The notes under the pieces: model-generated | What the model was told of the DNA's origin: nothing | The model's database searches: none | Seen by the model: the letters and a program-made list of their open reading frames with translations, nothing else | Translations under genes and position numbers: made by a program | In this document: positions 41,127 to 49,497 of the stretch, in pieces | How positions within the stretch are numbered: the stretch's first letter is position 1 | How the letters are laid out: every line of letters begins with the position of its first letter | NCBI GenBank assembly: GCA_023460575.1 | Contig: JAEWPQ010000030.1 | Location: forward strand, 7,670 to 71,669 | From: Bacillota bacterium | GTDB taxonomy: Bacteria > Bacillota > Clostridia > Lachnospirales > Lachnospiraceae | DNA: 64,000 nt | Direction: 5' to 3'

Positions 41127-42059
41127 ATGCTTGAGTTAATTAATCTGACAAAACAGTATGGTTCGAATATGGCGGTCGACCATATAACTTTAAAAGTGGA
41201 AAATGGAGAAATCTTTGGATTGCTGGGGCCGAATGGTGCGGGTAAGTCCACAGTGGTATCTATGATCAGTACAGTTAAAACGCCAACGGAAGGTGAAATT
41301 AAAGTGAAAGATAAATCCCTAAGCAGGTTTCCTATGGAAGCGAAAAAGGTAATGGGGATCGTGCCTCAGGATATTGCTCTTTATGAGGCGTTAAGTGCAA
41401 AAGATAATTTAGAACTGTTTGGTAGCTTATATGGTCTTTCCCGTAACGAAAACAAGAAAAAAGTTGAAGAGGTTCTGGATATTATTGAACTTTCTGACAA
41501 GAGGAACCAGGTTGTGGGAGAGTTTTCCGGGGGAATGAAAAGAAGGGTCAATATCGGTGTTGCATTAATGAATAACCCAGAATTACTGATACTAGATGAA
41601 CCTACTGTTGGTATTGATCCTCAATCAAGAAATCATATTCTGGAGACTGTTAAAAGATTGAATAAAGATAGAGGAATGACAGTCATTTATACCAGTCACT
41701 ATATGGAAGAAGTTGAGTTTTTGTGCAAACGGGTTGCAATTGTTGATAATGGAAAGCTGATTGCTCTTGGGACAAAGGAAGAGTTGAAGGACAAAATGAA
41801 CGTCAGCGATACCTTAACTGTTTCCTTTCAGAATGCACCGGATGGAATCCTTCCTGAAATAAGTACGATTTACGGTGTTAAACGGGCAGAAATAGGGAGT
41901 AACAAGATTCGCCTGCTGATACATCCTGCAGTTAAAAATGTCATGGACATCATAGACAGTCTAAGAAGTATTGGAATTCAAATTACTGGTTTTAAATTTG
42001 AAGAAGTAAACCTGGAAAGCATTTTTCTGCAGATTACAGGAAAATCATTAAGGGAATAA
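41127..42059 (+). CDS. ABC transporter ATPase (LnrL-like drug/antibiotic export)
   Basis: 310-residue ATPase: Walker A GPNGAGKST at 34-42, signature FSGGMKRR, Walker B LLILDEPTVGID, then a C-terminal regulatory extension of about 80 residues as in DrrA/LnrL-type exporters. ATG 41127 is placed by the AAAGGAG site (41113-41119); an in-frame ATG at 41085 lies before it and is rejected. It is the first gene of an operon with two ABC-2 permeases and a small membrane peptide. With the opposing NarL-type two-component system the layout resembles Bacillus lnrJK-lnrLMN, which resists amphipathic antibiotics. Substrate here is unknown. Confidence 0.92.
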   Translation: MLELINLTKQYGSNMAVDHITLKVENGEIFGLLGPNGAGKSTVVSMISTVKTPTEGEIKVKDKSLSRFPMEAKKVMGIVPQDIALYEALSAKDNLELFGSLYGLSRNENKKKVEEVLDIIELSDKRNQVVGEFSGGMKRRVNIGVALMNNPELLILDEPTVGIDPQSRNHILETVKRLNKDRGMTVIYTSHYMEEVEFLCKRVAIVDNGKLIALGTKEELKDKMNVSDTLTVSFQNAPDGILPEISTIYGVKRAEIGSNKIRLLIHPAVKNVMDIIDSLRSIGIQITGFKFEEVNLESIFLQITGKSLRE

Positions 42060-42074
42060 AAGGAGGTATGTTTT

Positions 42075-43262
42075 TTGAATAAGTTATTTCACCTGATTCT
42101 AACTGACATTAGACTACTGGCAAAATCAAAAATATTCTATTTAAAATTGATTCTGTTTCCCTGCATTTTGATTCTGATTATAAGTGCCATGTTTGGAAAT
42201 ACAGATAAAGTAAATACTGCTTTTTCGGTTGTGTACTATAGTGAGGATAATGTTGTGAACAGCAAAACAGAGCAGATTTGCTTTGGTAATATTTTTTTGG
42301 ACATATTAAGATCACAGGAGGTACAAAAGCTCTTTACAGTCATACCTGTTTCAGACTATGCGGAAGGGGAAGCGTTCATTAACAATAAAAAAGCATCTGT
42401 ATTCATTTATGTACCTCAAAACTTCAGTCAGTCTTATGTAAACAATTCTCCCAGTTCTATTAATCTGATAGCAGATAATAAAAAACAAAATGATAAAAAG
42501 ATCGTGAAAATTATCGTAGACAAATTTATCAGGTACATGGAACTTTTGCGCCTTGAAAAATCCGGATTTACAGGTGCGGTCGATTCCATTAATGACAGCG
42601 ATATGGTTAAACTGACTCGGATATCAACAAACACTGGTGCTCACCCATTAACTGTTATGCAATATGAATCCATTGCCATGACTGTTATGTTTTCTATACT
42701 AACTGCTTTTGAATTGGCTCACGGAATTGTTGATGATAAGCTAAACAATACTCAGCTTCGTATAAAATCAACGCCAACCTTAAACATCTTTTATGCACTT
42801 GGAAAAGTAGCAGGTATGGTACTGGCAATAGTTGTTCAAATGTCAATTGTTATGATTATCAGTCATTTTCTATTTCATGTTGAATTTGGAAATATTATTG
42901 ATCTTCTGATTATTACTATCTGTTACGGATTCGCAATTGGATCCATTGTTTTCTGCGCAGGATCTGCTGCAAACGATCATATGGCAATCTCCAGCGTCGC
43001 CGCCTTCATTCTCTATGGATTCAGCTTTATTGGAGGCAGCTTTGTTGATAAAGACAGCTTACCAGCCAGCCTGCAGGTTATCCAGAAGCTGATACCAAAC
43101 GGTAAGGCTATTAACTGCTATGTAAATGTTTATCAGGGAAGGAATTTAATGCACATTTATAGCGATCTCGCTGTGCTGCTTATGATAGGACTTTTATTTT
43201 TTTCATTTGGATTATACCTGTATGGGGAAAGGAGATTTTTAAAATGCAGATGCCGGAAATAA
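42075..43262 (+). CDS. ABC-2 type permease, first subunit (TTG start)
   Basis: 395 residues: an N-terminal membrane helix (about 20-42), a long extracytoplasmic domain (about 45-190) and five further helices in the C-terminal half (about 195-390), the ABC2_membrane_3 layout. Start codon is TTG 42075, eight bases after AGGAGG; the nearby ATG (42068) opens a four-codon frame only. It overlaps the next permease by 19 bases. Together with that gene and the ATPase it would form a heterodimeric exporter in the cytoplasmic membrane. Confidence 0.88.
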   Translation: MNKLFHLILTDIRLLAKSKIFYLKLILFPCILILIISAMFGNTDKVNTAFSVVYYSEDNVVNSKTEQICFGNIFLDILRSQEVQKLFTVIPVSDYAEGEAFINNKKASVFIYVPQNFSQSYVNNSPSSINLIADNKKQNDKKIVKIIVDKFIRYMELLRLEKSGFTGAVDSINDSDMVKLTRISTNTGAHPLTVMQYESIAMTVMFSILTAFELAHGIVDDKLNNTQLRIKSTPTLNIFYALGKVAGMVLAIVVQMSIVMIISHFLFHVEFGNIIDLLIITICYGFAIGSIVFCAGSAANDHMAISSVAAFILYGFSFIGGSFVDKDSLPASLQVIQKLIPNGKAINCYVNVYQGRNLMHIYSDLAVLLMIGLLFFSFGLYLYGERRFLKCRCRK

Positions 43263-44362
43263 TAAAAAACCAGTTAAAACTACTTTTTTATAATCGAGTA
43301 GCAGTTTTCGCCATGATAGCTACTCCGCTGCTCCTGACATTTCTATTTACATTTTCATCTAATAGCGGCAAGACGGAGTTGTTTATTGCTGATTCGGATC
43401 ACAGTGTATCATCGGCTCAATTGATAAACCTGCTTCAAACGCATGATGATATAAATGTTGTCAGTATATCTGAAAATGAACTTATTAAAAAAGTGGATAA
43501 CGGCAGTATTATGACAGGATTTATTATACAGAAAAAGTTTGGAGATAATCTGAAATCGAATGGTAACTTAAATATAGAAATGGTTGAGAACTATCATACA
43601 GGTGAAAGTGCCCTGCTGGAACAGGCTGTATTAATTGAAGCAAATACTTTACAAGACGTCCATAATCTTAACCTACCCCTGGGGGCCCTTTCCAGCCTAC
43701 CCCAAATAGCTGTTAATGAGAAAGATTCTGGGAACGGTTCTGGTAAAACGAACATTGCTACTGTAAAATTAATTGGTTTTTTAGGAATGTTTCTTTGGTT
43801 TATTGTATTTCAGGGATTTCGGACGTTGATTGCGGAGAAAGGAAACCATGTGTTTGAGAGAATTCAAGGGACCCAAACCAGCTATGCCTGCTATCTATTT
43901 TCCAAAATAATTGCGGCATATGTGTTTTCACTGCTTCTGACAATTGTCGTTCTAATCGCCGGAAGATATCTGTTTCATACGAGTCAGATCAACAATCTAC
44001 CAGCGACAGCGGTTCTATTTGCAATCTATCTGTTTGCATTGACTGGAATTGCTATGATGTTTGTTCCTTTTATTAACAAACAGCAAAGTTTCACCATTTT
44101 AGGTTCAGTAATAATGGCTCTGACAGGAATACTTGGAGGCTCTTTTTTCTCGATTGAAGAAATTTCCTCCAGTGGGATGAAGATAATATCAAAGCTCACA
44201 CCCGAGTACTGGGCAATACAGTCCATTTGTGATACCGCTATGAATAACAGTTCTTTCAGCTCTCAGATTTTGCCAGCTGCAGTACTTGGTCTCATGGGCA
44301 TCCTTGGATTTATTATTGCCTGTCTTACTTTAACATGGAAAATGAAAGCCCAAATGGCATAG
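43244..44362 (+). CDS. ABC-2 type permease, second subunit
   Basis: 372 residues with the same architecture as the preceding permease: one N-terminal helix (about 18-37), a large outside loop (to about 170) and a cluster of five C-terminal helices. The segment IRxxTPTL-like of the first permease corresponds to ERIQGTQTSYACYLFSKI here, so they are paralogues. GGAG ribosome site inside the end of the previous gene; 19-base overlap indicates coupled translation. It is followed after 11 bases by the small membrane peptide gene. Confidence 0.88.
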   Translation: MQMPEIIKNQLKLLFYNRVAVFAMIATPLLLTFLFTFSSNSGKTELFIADSDHSVSSAQLINLLQTHDDINVVSISENELIKKVDNGSIMTGFIIQKKFGDNLKSNGNLNIEMVENYHTGESALLEQAVLIEANTLQDVHNLNLPLGALSSLPQIAVNEKDSGNGSGKTNIATVKLIGFLGMFLWFIVFQGFRTLIAEKGNHVFERIQGTQTSYACYLFSKIIAAYVFSLLLTIVVLIAGRYLFHTSQINNLPATAVLFAIYLFALTGIAMMFVPFINKQQSFTILGSVIMALTGILGGSFFSIEEISSSGMKIISKLTPEYWAIQSICDTAMNNSSFSSQILPAAVLGLMGILGFIIACLTLTWKMKAQMA

Positions 44363-44373
44363 GAGAATAAGAG

Positions 44374-44553
44374 ATGAGTCTGACTATAATGTTATATGGA
44401 GTTTTATTTATCGCAGGAGTTTTATTAAATGTATTTATTGGGAAGATAGCTATATTTCTTTTTAAAAAAGATGGTACAATGTCCAGATTTCCCATTCGTT
44501 TCTTGGGAATTTATTTGGTTATAAATTCTATTTCCAATATTTTTAATATATAA
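44374..44553 (+). CDS. Small membrane peptide (59 residues) of the ABC operon
   Basis: Starts MSLTIMLYGVLFIAGVLLNV, with an AGGAGA ribosome site eight bases upstream (44361-44366) and a terminator just after the stop. Two hydrophobic helices (about 3-32 and 42-56) flank a short basic loop FKKDGTMSRFPIR. It is the fourth gene of the exporter operon. I recognise no family. It may be an accessory subunit or a regulator of the transporter or sensor kinase; such roles are inferred from position only. Confidence 0.7.
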   Translation: MSLTIMLYGVLFIAGVLLNVFIGKIAIFLFKKDGTMSRFPIRFLGIYLVINSISNIFNI

Positions 44554-44556
44554 AGC

Positions 44557-44590
44557 AGAAATGTGCCCCATTTATATGTGGCACATTTCT
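44557..44590. terminator. Bidirectional terminator between the ABC operon and the two-component system
   Basis: 11-bp stem AGAAATGTGCC (44557-44567) and GGCACATTTCT (44580-44590) between convergent units; the loop can pair further with one mismatch. Confidence 0.8.
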
Positions 44591-44591
44591 C

Positions 44592-45242
44592 TTATTTCAA
44601 ATCAATATTCTTCAGCAATATAATTAATTCGGATCGGTTATTTGTCTGCATTTTTTCCAGTACCTTAGAAACATAGTTTTTTACGGTCCCTTCCGTAACA
44701 AATAGGTCATTGGAAATATCTTTATTTGTTTTTCCCTGCAATACCTGTTTTGTTACTTCCAGTTCTCTGGGCGTTAAAGTACTTAATAATCTGGCGACCT
44801 CATCATTTGCTATTTCAGATTTCTGCACTCTTAATGCCTGTATTACCTTCTTGGTGATGTTAGGATTCAGCAAGATATCTCCCCGCACTGCGCTTTTGAT
44901 CGCCTCTAAAAGATCTTTTGAGCCCGAATCTTTAAGAAGGTATCCATCGGCCCCGTATTGCAGACCTTCAAATATGTACTGATCTTCATTGAATGTTGTT
45001 AATATCACTATTTTGATTTCGGGATACGTTTCTTTTATATGTTTGGTAGCTTCAATACCATTCATTACCGGCATTCTGATATCCATTAGAACAACTTCTG
45101 GTGTTGTTCGTTCAAGCTTAGCCAGCAATTCTTCTCCATTGGAAGCTTCCCCCACAACTTCTATTTCTTCGTGCAGACTTAGTATCATTTTGAGTCCTTC
45201 ACGGACAATATCCTGATCATCTACTATCATAACCTTTATCAT
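44592..45242 (-). CDS. NarL/LuxR-family response regulator
   Basis: 216 residues: receiver domain with the acidic pair D8/D9, phosphorylation site D54 in VVLMDIRMP and K-containing DGYLLKDSGS, then a LuxR-type helix-turn-helix (LTPRELEVTKQVLQGKTNKDISNDLFVTEGTVKNYVSKVLEKM). It overlaps the sensor kinase gene upstream by four bases. It faces the exporter operon tail to tail and is the likely activator of that operon in response to membrane-active compounds, by analogy with LnrK-type systems; its binding site may be the 11-bp inverted repeat at 41026-41057. Confidence 0.93.
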   Translation of the reverse strand: MIKVMIVDDQDIVREGLKMILSLHEEIEVVGEASNGEELLAKLERTTPEVVLMDIRMPVMNGIEATKHIKETYPEIKIVILTTFNEDQYIFEGLQYGADGYLLKDSGSKDLLEAIKSAVRGDILLNPNITKKVIQALRVQKSEIANDEVARLLSTLTPRELEVTKQVLQGKTNKDISNDLFVTEGTVKNYVSKVLEKMQTNNRSELIILLKNIDLK

Positions 45243-46414
45243 TTGTCAATTCCTCCTGTGGGTATCCTTGCCTCTACTACAAAACCAGGATCTGCTTCTG
45301 AATAAAACTGAACGATTCCTTTTAAATCTGAAACTCTCTTCTCGATCCCTTTTAAACCATTAGATTTAATTATATCACCGCAACCAAGTCCATTGTTTTT
45401 AATCCTGACCAGAATGGTACCCCGTTCTTTTTTGATATCAATATGGAAGGAATCTGCCCTTCCATGTTTGATTCCATTTGTTAAACTTTCCATGATCAGC
45501 AGATAAATACAGCTTTTAATATTCTGTGGCTCATTCTCAACCCCATCAGACATATTGAAATAAAAATGATACATTTCATTATCTGTAAAGTCATGAAAAA
45601 GCTGCAGAACCTGATCATGCAGACTGTCAATCGTTGTATCATCTTTTAATACGGTTACAACTTTTCTTAGTTTACCAATACAATCTTTTGAAATTGAGTG
45701 GGATTTGACTATGGCCTCTTTGGCCTTTTCCGGTCTTGTTCCTATTACCTGTTCAGCAAACTCAAGATTCATATTCAAAGCAATAAGAGAATGTCCCATA
45801 GAATCATGCAGTTCCTGTGCAATTCTGGTTCTTTCTTCAGATATGGTCAGTTCTTCTATTATTTCTGAATACTCTTTCAGTTTTTCATTAGCTATCTTGA
45901 ATTCTTCACTTAATTTATTAGTCCTGGCTTTTTCAATAAATAGACTTCTCATTATATATATAACCATGAACGATAAAAAATAATTAACAGCTATAACCAG
46001 TATGCTGCGGTTTAATTCCGGAACTTTATTTATTTTATAAGGTATCCCATATGCGATAACATTGACAGCCATAAGTGGTGTTGAAATTTTTTCGTGAGTG
46101 AGAATTAAGTCGATGATCAAGACGATACTGTATAACCTGGTTCCTTCACACATCAGCATTACTGATAAAAATGCAAATATTGCATTGCTTAGTAGATAGG
46201 AAAGCATAAACCCTATCGTGTTGCTTTTCCTGCAATATTTTTCTCTGCATGTGTCATTAAAACCTGTTAAAATTAGCAATCCAAATACAATAAGTTTAAA
46301 GACCAAAGACGTTTGTACAATTACAGCCTGGTAGATAATGAGCAGCATGCTGCCCAATCTCATCATTCTTAGTATTATTAATCTTTCTTTAGAGGATAAA
46401 AAACCAAATGACAT
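45239..46414 (-). CDS. Sensor histidine kinase (HisKA_3 type)
   Basis: 391 residues. Four to five membrane helices fill residues about 12-160, then a coiled coil, the dimerisation/phosphoacceptor box with H203 in RIAQELHDSMGHSL, and a HATPase_c domain with the N-box LLIMESLTNGIKHG and G-box NNGLGCGD. No large outside domain, so like LnrJ and related kinases it probably senses within the membrane. Paired with the response regulator by a four-base overlap. Its promoter is an extended -10 type at 46475-46483. Confidence 0.92.
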   Translation of the reverse strand: MSFGFLSSKERLIILRMMRLGSMLLIIYQAVIVQTSLVFKLIVFGLLILTGFNDTCREKYCRKSNTIGFMLSYLLSNAIFAFLSVMLMCEGTRLYSIVLIIDLILTHEKISTPLMAVNVIAYGIPYKINKVPELNRSILVIAVNYFLSFMVIYIMRSLFIEKARTNKLSEEFKIANEKLKEYSEIIEELTISEERTRIAQELHDSMGHSLIALNMNLEFAEQVIGTRPEKAKEAIVKSHSISKDCIGKLRKVVTVLKDDTTIDSLHDQVLQLFHDFTDNEMYHFYFNMSDGVENEPQNIKSCIYLLIMESLTNGIKHGRADSFHIDIKKERGTILVRIKNNGLGCGDIIKSNGLKGIEKRVSDLKGIVQFYSEADPGFVVEARIPTGGIDK

Positions 46415-46474
46415 AAAAAAGGCCTTTCAAGAATCAGTTATTTTTTATAGTTTGAAGTTACTGAATATAGAGAC

Positions 46475-46483
46475 ATTATACCA
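46475..46483 (-). promoter_or_regulatory. Extended -10 promoter of the two-component genes
   Basis: Minus strand TGG followed by TATAAT (46475-46480); no clear -35. About 60 bases upstream of the kinase start. Confidence 0.5.
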
Positions 46484-46516
46484 CACTAAAATCTGAAAGA
46501 ATATGTACAAAAAGTA

Positions 46517-46544
46517 ATAAAAAATGCCTGGAGAAATCCAGACA
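46517..46544 (-). terminator. Terminator of the TRAP-transporter operon
   Basis: Minus strand TGTCTGGA-TTTC-TCCAGGCA (46537-46544 with 46525-46532) followed by a T-run, 15 bases after the dctM stop. Confidence 0.85.
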
Positions 46545-46558
46545 TCTTTTATGATCCA

Positions 46559-47851
46559 TTAACCGCCAAACCACTTTAACGGTACGGTTATTAACGGTGG
46601 AAAGAGAATTAGAGCAAACACCAGGATAACCTGAAGTATATAATAGGGCATGACAGGCTTTATAATCTTTTCCATACTTACCTTTCCTGTAGCGCAGGCC
46701 ACATTTAATACAGGACCTACAGGCGGGGAGGTAAGTCCCAGTACATTGGCAAGGGTGAATACCACACCGAAATAGACAGGATCGATTCCGGCAGCGTGAA
46801 TCAGCGGAAGCATGATGGGAGTCATAATTAATATAGTTGGAACAACATCAATACAGGTTCCCATAATAATGATGATAATCTGAAGCACCAGGTTAAGCAG
46901 TGCCGGATTCGCAGTAAGCCCATGCAATGATTCCGTCAGCATCTGTGGAATCCGTGATATTGTCATCATATAGGCAGCAACCTGCGCAGTGGCAGCCAGG
47001 AACATAACAACACTGGACATTTTAGCAGCAGCAACAAAAGCCTTGATTAAATCCTTAAATTTAAGTTCTCTGTAAACAAAGATACCTACAGCAATGGCAT
47101 AGACAACTGCAACCACACCAGCTTCCGTAGCAGTAAATATACCGCCTCTGAGACCGAATAAGATGATAAGCGGCAGTAGCAATGCCCATAACCCGTTAAT
47201 AAATATTTTCATGATTTCCTTAACGGTATATTTTGTTGTATCTGATTTTAAATTGTCTTTGCGGGTAACGATAAACCATACACTGCACATAATAATTGTT
47301 AAGTAAATTGCAGGAGCAATCCCGCCCAAAAACAATGATTTAATTGAGCACCCCGCTGCAACGCCATATACGATCATGGGGATAGATGGCGGCATTATTG
47401 GTGCTACAAGATTCGCACTTGCCACCAGACCTGAAGATTTTGCACGGTCATATCCGGAGTCCACCATCATGGGGATCAGGATTGCTCCCAGCGCAGCAGT
47501 ACTTGCAACCGCTGAACCTACGAGGCTTGCAAACATCAGACAGGCTAATATGGTTACATATCCGAGACCTCCGCGAAAACGTCCCACGAAAATATTGCAG
47601 AATTTAATGATCCGGTTTGTAAGTCCTCCCCGGTTCATCAGTTCCCCGGCAAGAACAAAAAATGGGAGAGCCATCATGGTGACACTGTCAGTCCCCCGCA
47701 TGAGCTGGGCTGCAATGATTTGAGGATTAACATTGTTGCCTCCAAGTACCATTGCGGTGGCAACGCCGCAAAGGATAAGTGCAAATGCGATGGGCAGTCC
47801 AATAGCGATTCCGCCGATCAGAAATACTAAAAAATAAATTAAGATTGACAT
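46559..47851 (-). CDS. dctM: TRAP transporter large permease DctM
   Basis: 430 residues with about twelve hydrophobic helices, the size and pattern of the 12-TM TRAP large subunit. Typical signatures include GLPIAFALILCGV near the start, PFFVLAGELMNRGGLTNRI, APIMPPSIPMIVYG and LTSPPVGPVLNVA. It uses the sodium gradient to import an organic anion captured by DctP. The dctQ gene lies nine bases upstream. The DctP and dehydrogenase neighbours suggest a sugar-acid or polyol-acid substrate. Confidence 0.95.
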   Translation of the reverse strand: MSILIYFLVFLIGGIAIGLPIAFALILCGVATAMVLGGNNVNPQIIAAQLMRGTDSVTMMALPFFVLAGELMNRGGLTNRIIKFCNIFVGRFRGGLGYVTILACLMFASLVGSAVASTAALGAILIPMMVDSGYDRAKSSGLVASANLVAPIMPPSIPMIVYGVAAGCSIKSLFLGGIAPAIYLTIIMCSVWFIVTRKDNLKSDTTKYTVKEIMKIFINGLWALLLPLIILFGLRGGIFTATEAGVVAVVYAIAVGIFVYRELKFKDLIKAFVAAAKMSSVVMFLAATAQVAAYMMTISRIPQMLTESLHGLTANPALLNLVLQIIIIIMGTCIDVVPTILIMTPIMLPLIHAAGIDPVYFGVVFTLANVLGLTSPPVGPVLNVACATGKVSMEKIIKPVMPYYILQVILVFALILFPPLITVPLKWFGG

Positions 47852-47860
47852 GGTTCCTCC

Positions 47861-48385
47861 TTATTCAAGCGTTGCCGTGCTTTCATCCTGCGGGGTTATC
47901 AGATCTTTTACTGTATGTTTTAATACCCATAATTTAAAAATATTTCCTGAAGCCAGTAGTATAATGGATATTCCCATGATAAAACCGGAAAGGTATACAA
48001 CCCATACTGGTAAACCGGTTGCAACCCATTTGTTGTGGTAGTTTTGCAGCATGAGACCGTAACTACCCGTAGTAAGAGCCATCATCAGCCAGATAATAAG
48101 TCCCTGTATCAGTGTGTACAGCAGTTTCTGGGCTGTGGACGGTAACCGGATCAAAACGGAATCAATCAGAAGATGCCGGTTGTCGCGCATGGCTTCTATA
48201 GATCCAAAATAAACCAGATAGATAAAGCTGATCCGGGCAACCTCCTCCGACCAGGCAAAACCTGTATCAAAAATAAAACGTAGAATTACGTTTGTAAAAA
48301 CAAGTATAATCATCACCGCCAGGGCAATGGATATTAAGACTTCAATTCCTTTAAAGAGGGCATTTATCAGCCTGCTCATAGGCAC
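47861..48385 (-). CDS. dctQ: TRAP transporter small permease DctQ
   Basis: 174 residues with four membrane helices (about 12-34, 48-66, 88-108, 126-148) and the conserved RFIFDTGFAWSEEVARI segment of the DctQ family. It forms the transporter together with DctM. Located between dctP (28-base gap) and dctM (9-base gap) in the usual P-Q-M order on the minus strand. Confidence 0.93.
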   Translation of the reverse strand: MPMSRLINALFKGIEVLISIALAVMIILVFTNVILRFIFDTGFAWSEEVARISFIYLVYFGSIEAMRDNRHLLIDSVLIRLPSTAQKLLYTLIQGLIIWLMMALTTGSYGLMLQNYHNKWVATGLPVWVVYLSGFIMGISIILLASGNIFKLWVLKHTVKDLITPQDESTATLE

Positions 48386-48412
48386 CTCCTGCGAATGTAA
48401 ATCGATGTTATG

Positions 48413-49465
48413 TTATTGGACTGCTTTAATTTTTTCTGTCAGATCCTTTGCCCATGGATTCTCTGAATAAAGTTTATCTGTGAGAGGTTTGATCTGTTCA
48501 ATAATTTTTTCTTTATCCTCAGGAGTACATTCTGTTACCGTTACACCGTGATCTTTTAAGAACTTACGGTCTGTGTCAACACTTTTTATGTACTCATCCC
48601 AGGCTGTCTCACAGGAAACGTTGGCTGCATCCCGGATTATCTGCTGCTGGTTTTCACTTAAACCATCCATAAAGCTGGCAGAGGCAACAATCTCAAGAGT
48701 GGAAATAATATGGTTTGTTTCGTAGATATATTTTTGTACTTCGTAAAAAGCTTCACTGATAACCGTTACCATTCCATTATCCTGTCCATCAACTACTCCT
48801 GTTTCCAGGGCAGAGAACAGTTCACCAAGAGGGATTACCTGGGCGGAAGCACCAAGATTTTCTACTATGCCCATATGAATGGGATTGCTTGGCATACGGA
48901 ACTTCTGACCCTTAAAATCATCAACCCTTGTAAGCTGTTTATTACTTGTAAATGTTCTGGCGCTGTTCGGACCCCAACCCAGCATATAGACGGTGGGAAA
49001 TTTTTCGTGAAATTCTCCGCTGATATCTTCTGCAATACTTCCTGTCCATACTTTTTTTGCATGGTCTAAATCCCGGTATAAAAAAGGCCAGTCGGAAATC
49101 AGCATAGTTTTATATTCCTGGTTCATTGGCGTTCCCACAATTGCTATTTCAATTGTTCCATTCCGGACTCCATCCCATAAGTCACCCTCGTTACCCAGTG
49201 TTCCGGAATGATAAAGCTCTACCTTTATGCTGCCGTTGCTTTTTTCTTCCACCATTGGTTTAAAAACATTGTCCAGGGCAGCAGCCATCGGATGTGTTGA
49301 GCTCCAGTTATCTCCAACCTTAATCGTCACTGGTCTGTCGGAGGTTTCTGCCTTCGCAGCAGTTCCTGCGGCAGTACTTTTCCCGGTCCCGCCCGCGCTC
49401 TGGCAGGCTGCGAGTGAAAATACTGTGAATGCGGATAAAATAATTGCTGTAATTCTTTTTTTCAT
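48413..49465 (-). CDS. dctP: TRAP transporter solute-binding lipoprotein DctP
   Basis: 350 residues. Lipoprotein signal peptide with lipobox LAAC (C21), followed by a Gly/Ala/Thr linker and the DctP fold: KVGDNWSSTHPMAAALD, VELYHSGTLGNEGDLWDGV, the substrate arginine region KGQKFRMPSNPIH and VVDGQDNGMVTVISEAF. Being tethered to the outside of the membrane is normal in Gram-positive TRAP systems. It probably binds a carboxylate sugar derivative, since the conserved arginine in FRMPSNP is kept. Next to a zinc alcohol dehydrogenase that would oxidise the imported compound. Confidence 0.94.
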   Translation of the reverse strand: MKKRITAIILSAFTVFSLAACQSAGGTGKSTAAGTAAKAETSDRPVTIKVGDNWSSTHPMAAALDNVFKPMVEEKSNGSIKVELYHSGTLGNEGDLWDGVRNGTIEIAIVGTPMNQEYKTMLISDWPFLYRDLDHAKKVWTGSIAEDISGEFHEKFPTVYMLGWGPNSARTFTSNKQLTRVDDFKGQKFRMPSNPIHMGIVENLGASAQVIPLGELFSALETGVVDGQDNGMVTVISEAFYEVQKYIYETNHIISTLEIVASASFMDGLSENQQQIIRDAANVSCETAWDEYIKSVDTDRKFLKDHGVTVTECTPEDKEKIIEQIKPLTDKLYSENPWAKDLTEKIKAVQ

Positions 49466-49497
49466 GATAACTCCTCCTCATACGTTCCTTTGATAAT

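Noticed and set aside
42068..42082. ATG start for the first ABC permease
   Set aside because: This ATG opens a four-codon frame ending in TAA; TTG 42075 with AGGAGG eight bases upstream is the start.
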